Source: Actinomycetota bacterium
Lineage (GTDB): Bacteria > Actinomycetota > Thermoleophilia > Gaiellales > Gaiellaceae
NCBI GenBank assembly: GCA_005883245.1
Contig: VAXT01000127.1
Location: 1-13,705, forward strand
Direction: 5' to 3'
DNA: 13,705 nt
Shown here one piece after another: positions 7,050-13,705 of this stretch (position 1 is the stretch's first letter; each line of letters opens with the position of its first letter). A program made the position numbers and the translations under genes. Under the pieces are notes generated by a model. The model was not told the DNA's origin. It was given only the letters and a program-made list of their open reading frames with translations, and searched no databases.

Positions 7050-7649
7050 ATCCCCCAGCCCGGGGACGATGTACCCGCGGTCGTTCAACTCGCGGTCGAT
7101 CGCCGCCGTGTAGACGACGACGTCGGGGTGCTTGGCGTGCACGCGCTCGATCCCCTGGGGCGCGGAGACGAGACAGATCACGCTGACCGAGCGCGGGCCT
7201 TCCTTCTTGATTGCGGTGATCGCCGCCGCCAGCGAGTTGCCGGTCGCGAGCATCGGGTCGAGCACGATCGCGTCGCGGACGCCGAGATCGGTCGGCAGCT
7301 TGACGTAGTACTCGACCGGCTCCAGCGTCTCCTCGTCGCGGAAGAGGCCGACGAAGCCGACCCGCGCGCCGGACACGAGCTCGAGAAAGCCGTCGAGCAT
7401 CCCGACACCCGCGCGCAGCACGGGGCAAACCGCGAGCTTCTTCCCGGACACGCGCTCGACCTGGGTCCACTCGAGCGGCGTCTCGACCCGGACGGTCTCG
7501 GTCGGGAGCTCCTTCGTCGCCTCGTAGGTGAGCAGCGAGGTCAGCTCCTTGACGAGCCGGCGGAAGTCGCCGGTCGAGGTGCGCCTGTCGCGCAGGTACG
7601 AAAGCTTGTGCCGGACGAGCGGGTGGTCTACGTGAACGACGTCGTTCAC
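7020..7649 (-). CDS. upp: Uracil phosphoribosyltransferase
   Basis: Cytosolic pyrimidine-salvage enzyme: uracil + PRPP to UMP + PPi. The 209-residue length matches the family (208 in E. coli). The N-terminus has HPLVRHKLSYLRD, then LLTYEAT (39–45), PVLRAGVGMLDG (76–87), RDEETLEPVEYY (104–115), the PRPP loop VLDPMLATGNS (129–139) and the C-terminal uracil-binding block RGYIVPGLGDAGDRLYGTK (191–209). GTG at 7647–7649 is preferred over an in-frame GTG at 7691, which would add residues absent from the family and encoded by element B. The candidate Shine-Dalgarno AGGTGG lies partly in the stem of element B hairpin 1. Confidence 0.96.
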   Translation of the reverse strand: MNDVVHVDHPLVRHKLSYLRDRRTSTGDFRRLVKELTSLLTYEATKELPTETVRVETPLEWTQVERVSGKKLAVCPVLRAGVGMLDGFLELVSGARVGFVGLFRDEETLEPVEYYVKLPTDLGVRDAIVLDPMLATGNSLAAAITAIKKEGPRSVSVICLVSAPQGIERVHAKHPDVVVYTAAIDRELNDRGYIVPGLGDAGDRLYGTK

Positions 7650-7653
7650 GCCA

Positions 7654-7745
7654 CCTGATGCACCACTCGCGGTGCCGACCTCAGGACGCACGGGCTTGGC
7701 CCGTGCGTCCGTCGGAACTGACCGGTCGACATGATCGAATCAACC
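7654..7745 (-). repeat. Two-hairpin repeat element, copy B (between glyA and upp)
   Basis: Fills the 90-bp glyA–upp gap and extends into the glyA stop codon. Hairpin 2 is a perfect 12-bp stem with a 3-nt loop (7684–7695 with 7699–7710). Hairpin 1 has an outer stem CCTGA/TCAGG (7654–7658 with 7681–7685) and an inner stem of 5–6 bp around CACC/GGTG. Compared with copy A the outer stem shows one compensatory change (G-C to T-A) and one wobble-to-pair change, with pairing kept on the transcribed minus strand. No T-run follows hairpin 2, so it is not a standard intrinsic terminator. Confidence 0.75.
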
Positions 7746-9047
7746 GCCGGCGCCGTATGTCGTGTACCCGCGGAATCCCGGGTAGAGCGGCCGCTTGTCG
7801 CAGAGCGCCTGGCTGCGCGCGGCCAGCGCTTCGACGTCGGCGTCCGCTGCGAGCGCGGCAGCGATGATCTCCCCGACCTCGCGAAAGTCGTCCTCGTCGA
7901 AGCCGCGCATCGTCGCGGCGGGAGTCCCGATGCGGACGCCCGAGGCGATCGTCGGCGGCTGCTCGTCGAACGGAACCGTGTTTCGGTTCACGGTCACCTT
8001 GACCTCGTCGAGTCGCTCCTCCGCGGCCTTTCCGGTCCACTTGGTGTCGCGCAGGTCGAGCTGGAGCAGATGCGTGTCTGTGCCGCCGGTGAGGACATTC
8101 AGGCCCTGCTCCTCGAGCGTCGCCGAGAGCGTGTCCGCGTTCGCGCGCACCTGGCGCTGGTAGTCGCGGAACGCCTCGGTAGCCGCGATCTTGAAACAGG
8201 CCGCCTTCGCGGCGATCGTGTGCATCAGCGGTCCGCCCTGCATCCCGGGGAAGACGGCGCGGTCCACCGCCTGCGCGTGCTCCTCCCGGCAGAGAATGAA
8301 TCCGGCGCGCGGCCCGGCCAGCGTCTTGTGGGTCGTCGAGGTGACGAAGTCGCAGTGCTCCACGGGGTTCGGGTGCAGCCCGGCCGCGACGAGCCCCGCG
8401 AAGTGCGCCATGTCGCAGAGCAGCAGCGCATCAACCTCGTCGGCGATCTCGCGGAACTTGTCCGTCTCGACCGTGCGCGGGTAGGCCGAGCCGCCGCAGA
8501 TGATCAGCTTCGGCTTGTGCTCCCTCGCGAGCTCGAGCACGTCGTCGTAGTCGACCATGTTCGTCTCACGGCTCACGCCGTAGTGCGCGATCGCGTAGAG
8601 CCGGCCCGAGAAGTTGACCTTGAGCCCGTGCGTCAGGTGGCCGCCGTGCGAGAGCTCGAGCGAGAGGATCGTGTCGCCCGGCTGGAGCGCGGCCATGTAG
8701 ACGGCCATGTTCGTCTGGGCCCCCGCGTGCAGCTGGACGTTCGCGTGCTCGGCGCCGAAGAGGGACTTCGCGCGGTCGATCGCCGCCTGCTCGATCTCGT
8801 CCACGACGTCGCAGCCGCCGTAGTAGCGCTTGCCCGGGTAGCCCTCGGCGTACTTGTTCGTCGGCACGCTGCCCACGGCCTCGAAGACGCTTGGCCAGGT
8901 AAAGTTCTCGGAAGCGATCAGCTCGATCTGGCTCCGCTGCCGCTCGAGCTCCTTGCCGAGCAGCTCCGCAATCTCGGGATCGATCTCCCCGAGGCCGGCG
9001 GTTCGAAGGTGTTCGAGCGTCTCGTGCGCGACGGCCATGTCCGCCAT
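7740..9047 (-). CDS. glyA: Serine hydroxymethyltransferase
   Basis: PLP enzyme interconverting serine plus tetrahydrofolate with glycine plus 5,10-methylene-tetrahydrofolate, the main one-carbon source. It is 435 residues (family about 415–430). The PLP lysine is Lys241 in VTSTTHKTLAGPRAGF. Other signatures are LIASENF (43–49), NKYAEGYPGKRYYGG (64–78), LHAGAQTNMAVY (106–117), LLCDMAHFAGLVAAG (209–223) and FPGMQGGPLMHTIAAKA (266–282). Two nearby ATGs are possible (9047 or 9038); neither has a good Shine-Dalgarno, and the longer form is given. It follows the Sua5 gene by 8 bp, so it belongs to the prfA-led operon. Confidence 0.97.
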   Translation of the reverse strand: MADMAVAHETLEHLRTAGLGEIDPEIAELLGKELERQRSQIELIASENFTWPSVFEAVGSVPTNKYAEGYPGKRYYGGCDVVDEIEQAAIDRAKSLFGAEHANVQLHAGAQTNMAVYMAALQPGDTILSLELSHGGHLTHGLKVNFSGRLYAIAHYGVSRETNMVDYDDVLELAREHKPKLIICGGSAYPRTVETDKFREIADEVDALLLCDMAHFAGLVAAGLHPNPVEHCDFVTSTTHKTLAGPRAGFILCREEHAQAVDRAVFPGMQGGPLMHTIAAKAACFKIAATEAFRDYQRQVRANADTLSATLEEQGLNVLTGGTDTHLLQLDLRDTKWTGKAAEERLDEVKVTVNRNTVPFDEQPPTIASGVRIGTPAATMRGFDEDDFREVGEIIAAALAADADVEALAARSQALCDKRPLYPGFRGYTTYGAGG

Positions 9048-9055
9048 CGTACGCG

Positions 9056-9643
9056 TCAGGCCAGTCGGGCGAGCACGTCTGCAGCCGGGATTGCGCCTTC
9101 GCGGAGGATCTTCGGCTCGGCGCCCGTGAGGTCGACGACCGTCGACGCGATTCCGGGGAGCTCGCCGCCGTCGACGAGGACGGCCTGCTCTCGGATCTCG
9201 TCCGGGATTTCGTCGAGCCGTCGCGGATCGGGGCCGCCGTGGCGGTTCGCGCTCGTGGCGGCGACGGCGCCGGCTCGCGTCACGATTCGCCGGGCTGAAC
9301 CTCGGAGCTCCGGCACGCGAACGCCGATCGTGCCCAAGGGCGACAGGAGTGGGAAGCGGCCCTCCGGGTTCTGGAAGATCAGCGTCAGCTGCCCCGGCAG
9401 GAGGCTGCGCACGACATGCTCGGGCAGCTCGGGGACGAGCTCGAGCAGGATGTCGACCTCCGAGGCGAGGAGCGCGATCGGCTGCTCCGGCCCGCGGCCC
9501 TTCAGCCGTGAGAGCGACTCGGGAGCGCGCGGCGTCGTGCAGAGCCCGTAGACCGTGTCCGTCGGCAGGACGACCGGCCGGCCCTCGCCGATCGCCTCGA
9601 CTGCCTCCTCAACGAGGCGCTCTTCCGTCGACCACTCGCTCAC
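9056..9643 (-). CDS. L-threonylcarbamoyladenylate synthase (Sua5/YwlC/TsaC family)
   Basis: Makes threonylcarbamoyl-AMP from threonine, bicarbonate and ATP, the first step of the universal t6A37 tRNA modification. The 195-residue protein covers the YrdC domain only, so it is closer to the short TsaC form than to full Sua5. Seen: GRPVVLPTDTVYGL (21–34), RLKGRGPEQPIALL (46–59, the KxR-type substrate motif), LLPGQLTLIF (81–90), GTIGVRVPE (104–112) and AATSANRHGG (128–137). The GTG start at 9641–9643 overlaps the end of prmC by 35 bp. This neighbourhood (prfA–prmC–sua5) is strongly conserved. Confidence 0.94.
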   Translation of the reverse strand: MSEWSTEERLVEEAVEAIGEGRPVVLPTDTVYGLCTTPRAPESLSRLKGRGPEQPIALLASEVDILLELVPELPEHVVRSLLPGQLTLIFQNPEGRFPLLSPLGTIGVRVPELRGSARRIVTRAGAVAATSANRHGGPDPRRLDEIPDEIREQAVLVDGGELPGIASTVVDLTGAEPKILREGAIPAADVLARLA

Positions 9644-10433
9644 GTCCCGCCAGATCTTTCCCGATCGTGACCTCCTGGTAGCCGAGCCGGCGGAGCAGCG
9701 CGGCCACCTCTCCGGCCTTGCCGTCGGCGACCTCGAACGCCAGCGAGCCGCCGGGAGCGAGACGGCCGAGCGCCTGGTCTGCGATCGCCTCGGTCGCGCC
9801 GGACTCGATCAGCGCAGCACGCGGCTCGTGCTCGCCGACCTCGGGCGGCAGCGCGGTGACGTCCTCGGGAGCCACGTACGGCGGGTTGGAGACGACGAGG
9901 TCGAACGGGCCACCGAGGCCTGCGAAGAGCTCGCCCTCGACGAGCTCGACCCGCAGGCCGGTTCTCGCAGCGTTCTCGGCCGCCACCGCCAGCGCAGCGG
10001 ACGAGCTGTCGGTCGCGACGACCCGCGCCCCGGGATGCTCGTCGGCGATCGACAGCGCGATCGCGCCCGACCCCACTCCGACGTCGAGCACCTGCGGCTC
10101 GCTGAGATCCGCGATCAGCTCGAGACAGCGCTCGACGAGCACCTCGGTCTCCGGCCGTGGAATGAGGACGCGAGGATCGACCGAGAGCGTCAGCCGGCGG
10201 AATCCCCACTCTCCGAGCACGTACGCCAGCGGCTCGCGCGCCGCCCTGCGAGCCACGAGCTCGTGGAAGACGTGCGCCCGATCCGCGGGCGCCTCGTCGC
10301 CGTTCGCGTACAACTCGGTGCGCGACACCCCGAGCGCGTGCGCGAGCAGCCACTCCGCGTCGACGCGCGGGGAGGGCACCCCGGCACGGGTCAGCTCATC
10401 CGTTCCGGCGACCAGGAGGTCCCGGACGTTCAC
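9609..10433 (-). CDS. prmC: Peptide chain release factor N(5)-glutamine methyltransferase
   Basis: SAM-dependent enzyme that methylates the glutamine of the GGQ motif in release factors, here presumably the RF1 encoded just upstream. The 274-residue protein has an N-terminal helical release-factor-binding domain (about 1–85) followed by a Rossmann methyltransferase domain. Visible motifs are VLIPRPETEVLV (89–100), the SAM loop DVGVGSGAIALS (117–128), and the catalytic SNPPY (182–186) that holds the target Gln. The C-terminus has KDLAGRERVVDGR, typical of PrmC/HemK. The start is GTG at 10431–10433, 27 bp after prfA, with AGGA about 6 nt upstream. Confidence 0.96.
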   Translation of the reverse strand: MNVRDLLVAGTDELTRAGVPSPRVDAEWLLAHALGVSRTELYANGDEAPADRAHVFHELVARRAAREPLAYVLGEWGFRRLTLSVDPRVLIPRPETEVLVERCLELIADLSEPQVLDVGVGSGAIALSIADEHPGARVVATDSSSAALAVAAENAARTGLRVELVEGELFAGLGGPFDLVVSNPPYVAPEDVTALPPEVGEHEPRAALIESGATEAIADQALGRLAPGGSLAFEVADGKAGEVAALLRRLGYQEVTIGKDLAGRERVVDGRAPR

Positions 10434-10460
10434 GCGGGTTCCTGGGCCAGGGACGCGCGG

Positions 10461-11501
<1,041 letters not shown>

Positions 11502-11508
11502 GCGGCGA

Positions 11509-11514
11509 AGCGTA
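11509..11514 (-). promoter_or_regulatory. Predicted -10 box of the prfA operon (leaderless type)
   Basis: TACGCT on the minus strand ends 7 nt before the prfA ATG. The layout matches that at the ATP synthase operon (TATGCT, 8 nt before ATG). No clear -35 is seen in the very GC-rich stretch upstream, which contains the 12-bp palindrome GGGGCCGGCCCC (11524–11535). Confidence 0.4.
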
Positions 11515-11578
11515 CCGAGTCCAGGGGCCGGCCCCCGGCCCCGGTCCCGGGAGGTCGGAGCATTGCGCACAGAGGCGC

Positions 11579-11606
11579 TTGACATACATAGCTGCTTTGC
11601 TATAAA
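11579..11606 (+). promoter_or_regulatory. Strong sigma70-type promoter of the DUF2339 gene
   Basis: A perfect -35 TTGACA (11579–11584), 16 bp spacer and -10 TATAAA (11601–11606) precede the gene by about 40 bp. It is the best promoter in the window and sits in a conspicuous AT-rich patch. The two inverted repeats listed next overlap it. Confidence 0.75.
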
Positions 11607-11617
11607 TAGCATGTATG
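11583..11617. promoter_or_regulatory. Inverted repeats overlapping the DUF2339 promoter (possible operator)
   Basis: The 7-bp arms CATACAT (11583–11589) and ATGTATG (11611–11617) are perfect and enclose a second perfect palindrome GCTATAAATAGC (11599–11610), which covers the -10 box. A bound repressor here would block transcription. The regulator is not in the window. Confidence 0.45.
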
Positions 11618-11630
11618 CGATACCGAGACC

Positions 11631-11636
11631 AAGGAG
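11631..11636 (+). promoter_or_regulatory. Shine-Dalgarno site of the DUF2339 gene
   Basis: AAGGAG, 9 nt upstream of ATG 11646. With the promoter it supports this start and shows a normal leadered mRNA, unlike prfA on the other strand. Confidence 0.75.
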
Positions 11637-11645
11637 CCAGCGGCA

Positions 11646-13705
11646 ATGACTGATCTCTCGTACCGGTTGGACGACTTCGGCAGGCGACTCGCCACTCTCG
11701 AACAGGAGCTCGACGAATTGCGGCGAGTAGCTCGCCGCGAAGACGTATCCGAGGCGCCGCAGGTGGGTTGGAAGCCGATGAAGCCTTCGCCGGCGCCGCC
11801 GAGGGCGACTCGACCCGCGGCTGTGCCCGCGCCGAAGCCTGCACGCGCGCGCAGAGAGATCGACTGGTCAGCGCTCTTCGGAGCGAAGGCGCTCGCCTGG
11901 GCAGGCGGCGCGGTCACGCTGCTCGGCATCGTCTTCTTGTTCGTGCTCGCGGTGAACCGAGGCTGGATCGGCCCGGTTGCGCGCGTCACCCTCGGTGGAC
12001 TCGCCTCTGCCCTTGTCTTCGGGGCCGGGCTCTACGTCAAGCGCCGCTTCGAGGAGCTGTACCACTCCGCGCTGGCGGCGGTCGGCGCCGGAATCGCGGG
12101 CGGCTACATGACCTTGCTCGCGGCGAAGATGCTCTACGACTTCGTTCCGGACGGGGCCGCACTGCTCATCGCAGCAGGCATCGCAGCTGCAGGCGTTGCG
12201 ACCGCGCTTGCATGGGGCTCGGAGCTGATCGCCGGGCTCGGGCTCGTCGGCGCGACGCTGGCGCCGGCCGCGATCGGCCTCCAGTCGGGCGAGCTGAGCG
12301 CCGCCGGGACCGGGTTCGCCGCGCTCATGTTCGCAGGCACGGCGATCGTCGCAATCCGCCGGCGCTGGTCGAAGCTCCTCATTGTCGGCGTCGCCGCGAG
12401 TCTCCCGCAGGTCGCGACCCTCCTCGCGGAGCAGGGGCCGACCGAATGGGACGTCGTCGCCGCGGTGACCGTTTCCTGGTTGCTCTATCTGGGATCGGCA
12501 ACGGCCTGGCAGGCACGTCTCCAGACTTTTGCGCTGAGCTCGTTGGCCGCATCGCTCGTAATCATGAGCGGGGTCCTTGCCGGCGCAATCGCACTGACCC
12601 AGTTCGAAGGCAGGGCCGAAGGTTGGACGATGTTGGCGGCCGCCGGCGTGTACGGCGGCCTCGCGGCCTCCCTCTTCCCGGCTCGGCGCCAGCGCGACCT
12701 GAGCGCATTGACTGCCGCTGTCGCGCTCGCTCTGGTCGCCGTGGCCCTCGCCGACCTCCTCTCGGGCCCGACATTGGCGATCGCCTGGGCTGCGGAGGCG
12801 GCTGTGTTGGCCTGGCTGGCCAGGGCGGTCGGCGACGTCCGCTATCAGCTCGCCTCGATCGGGTACCTCGCGGCCGCACTCGTTCATGCGCTGTTCCTGG
12901 ACGCTCCGCTCGACCAGCTGTATTCGGCGAACGGCCGACCGACCGCGGGTGCGGTCGCCTTCGTCGGCACGGCGATCGCCGCCGGAGTCGCAGCGTGGTA
13001 TTGCCGGCCCTGGCCGGATGCGACCCCGGCCACGGGCGCCTTCGCGCCGCTCGAGCCCATGTTCGCCGCCTTCCGACGAGCCCAGGCAGGCTGGCGCGTC
13101 GCGATCGGCTGGGCCGCGGCGCTATCGGCTCTCTATGCCGCGTCCCTCGGAGTGCTCGGGCTGGCCCAGTTGATCTCGGCGGGCTCGGTCGAGGACGCGT
13201 TCCAGTGGGGTCATGTCGCAGTCACCGGCCTCTGGGGGATCGCCGGCATCGCGACGCTCGCAGCGGGCCACCGGCTCGGCCGCAACGAGGTCCGCACGAG
13301 CGGGCTCGTCTGGCTTGCGGCGGTTCTCGTCCAGACGTTCTACTTCGGCACAAACGAGCTCGGCGGGGATCCGCGCGGATACGCCTACCTCGTCTGCGCC
13401 GCGGCCCTGCTCGTCGGCGCTGTGCTCGACCGGCTCAGCACCAAGGACGACGTGAGCCTGATCTTCTCGGGCGGCTTTGCCATCGCCAGCATCGGCTTCG
13501 CGGTCGCGGGGTTGCACCAGCTTGTCGGCGGCGACACCGCGGAGAACGTCGCCCTACTGCCGCTGGCCGCGCTCTACGGCGCGATCGGGGCGCTCGTGTT
13601 CCGGCGCGACCGCGATCTGAGCACCTTCCTCTGGGCGCCCGCGCTCGTCGTCGCCGGCGCGGCCTCGTGGCACCTTCTCGACGGGACCTGGCTCGTCCTT
13701 ACGTG
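11646..13705 (+). CDS. DUF2339-type multi-spanning membrane protein (partial, runs off the right edge)
   Basis: At least 686 codons with no stop before the window ends. The N-terminus (about 1–35) is a short coiled coil (RRLATLEQELDELRRVARR), followed by a Pro/Ala/Lys linker (about 38–72) and the juxtamembrane IDWSALFGAKALAWAGG. A continuous series of hydrophobic helices follows, apparently 15 or more, with short charged loops such as RRRW and ARRQRDLSAL. Coiled coil plus linker plus many helices and repeated AxAWAxEA-like segments match predicted membrane proteins of the DUF2339 family, whose function is unknown. It is divergent from prfA and has its own promoter. Confidence is high for the gene, moderate for the family. 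Confidence 0.85.
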   Translation, partial: MTDLSYRLDDFGRRLATLEQELDELRRVARREDVSEAPQVGWKPMKPSPAPPRATRPAAVPAPKPARARREIDWSALFGAKALAWAGGAVTLLGIVFLFVLAVNRGWIGPVARVTLGGLASALVFGAGLYVKRRFEELYHSALAAVGAGIAGGYMTLLAAKMLYDFVPDGAALLIAAGIAAAGVATALAWGSELIAGLGLVGATLAPAAIGLQSGELSAAGTGFAALMFAGTAIVAIRRRWSKLLIVGVAASLPQVATLLAEQGPTEWDVVAAVTVSWLLYLGSATAWQARLQTFALSSLAASLVIMSGVLAGAIALTQFEGRAEGWTMLAAAGVYGGLAASLFPARRQRDLSALTAAVALALVAVALADLLSGPTLAIAWAAEAAVLAWLARAVGDVRYQLASIGYLAAALVHALFLDAPLDQLYSANGRPTAGAVAFVGTAIAAGVAAWYCRPWPDATPATGAFAPLEPMFAAFRRAQAGWRVAIGWAAALSALYAASLGVLGLAQLISAGSVEDAFQWGHVAVTGLWGIAGIATLAAGHRLGRNEVRTSGLVWLAAVLVQTFYFGTNELGGDPRGYAYLVCAAALLVGAVLDRLSTKDDVSLIFSGGFAIASIGFAVAGLHQLVGGDTAENVALLPLAALYGAIGALVFRRDRDLSTFLWAPALVVAGAASWHLLDGTWLVLT

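Noticed and set aside
6871..7470. An upstream extension of the wecA-type frame through the upp gene and element A
   Set aside because: The frame is open only because of high GC; the real N-terminus (MWQTLHDNPEVLWGF) begins at 6870, just before the first membrane helix.
7650..7691. A longer upp start at the in-frame GTG 7691
   Set aside because: It would add 14 residues encoded by the repeat element that are not part of the usual family N-terminus; GTG 7649 gives the normal length.
7684..7710. The perfect 12-bp hairpin after glyA as a Rho-independent terminator
   Set aside because: No T-run follows on either strand, and it is part of a repeated two-hairpin element, so a simple terminator call is not supported.
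7731..9551. A 606-codon open frame on the plus strand opposite glyA and the Sua5-family gene
   Set aside because: It shadows genes with clear family motifs and shows no domain of its own.
11868..12887. A 339-codon minus-strand frame opposite the DUF2339 gene
   Set aside because: Polar, Arg/Gly/Glu-rich shadow of a hydrophobic protein; no start signal or motif.

Overview
This 13.7 kb window is GC-rich chromosomal DNA, apparently from a high-GC actinobacterial lineage. The order prfA–prmC–sua5–glyA–(upp)–wecA–…–atpIBEFHA is the conserved actinobacterial arrangement. The frequent GTG/TTG starts, leaderless-looking promoters and many one- to four-base gene overlaps fit a deep-branching group such as Thermoleophilia (Gaiellales/Solirubrobacterales). 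The class-level placement is inference; no rRNA is present. I found no tRNA, rRNA, CRISPR array, insertion sequence or phage gene.

Layout. (1) Positions 1–3863, minus strand: a tightly packed F1Fo-ATP synthase operon read leftward, with a small AtpZ-like membrane protein, atpI, atpB (a), atpE (c), atpF (b), atpH (delta) and the first ~354 codons of atpA (alpha), which runs off the left edge. (2) 4040–5396, plus strand: a membrane-anchored protein of unknown function and an alpha/beta-hydrolase, probably co-transcribed. (3) 5358–11501, minus strand: a housekeeping run starting with prfA (release factor 1), then prmC (its methyltransferase), sua5/tsaC-like (tRNA t6A synthesis), glyA (serine hydroxymethyltransferase), upp (uracil salvage), a wecA/tagO-type polyprenyl-phosphate GlcNAc-1-P transferase and a small ankyrin-repeat protein. 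(4) 11646–13705, plus strand: the 5' part of a DUF2339-type multi-spanning membrane protein, divergent from prfA behind a strong sigma70-like promoter with nested palindromes.

The genes serve core functions: translation termination and its modification, tRNA modification, one-carbon and nucleotide salvage metabolism, envelope polysaccharide initiation and energy conservation. The most unusual part is around upp (6870–7745). Two diverged copies of an ~88-bp two-hairpin element flank upp in direct orientation. A 32-bp copy of the 3' end of upp, including its stop codon, lies beyond the downstream element. The four differences between the two upp ends all fall at third codon positions. This looks like the scar of a tandem duplication of [element + upp] followed by internal deletion, or of integration at the 3' end of upp. 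The upstream element also overlaps the upp ribosome-binding site, so it could affect upp translation. A second oddity is that the transferase frame runs 125 nt into the ankyrin gene and gives the enzyme an Arg-rich out-of-frame tail.
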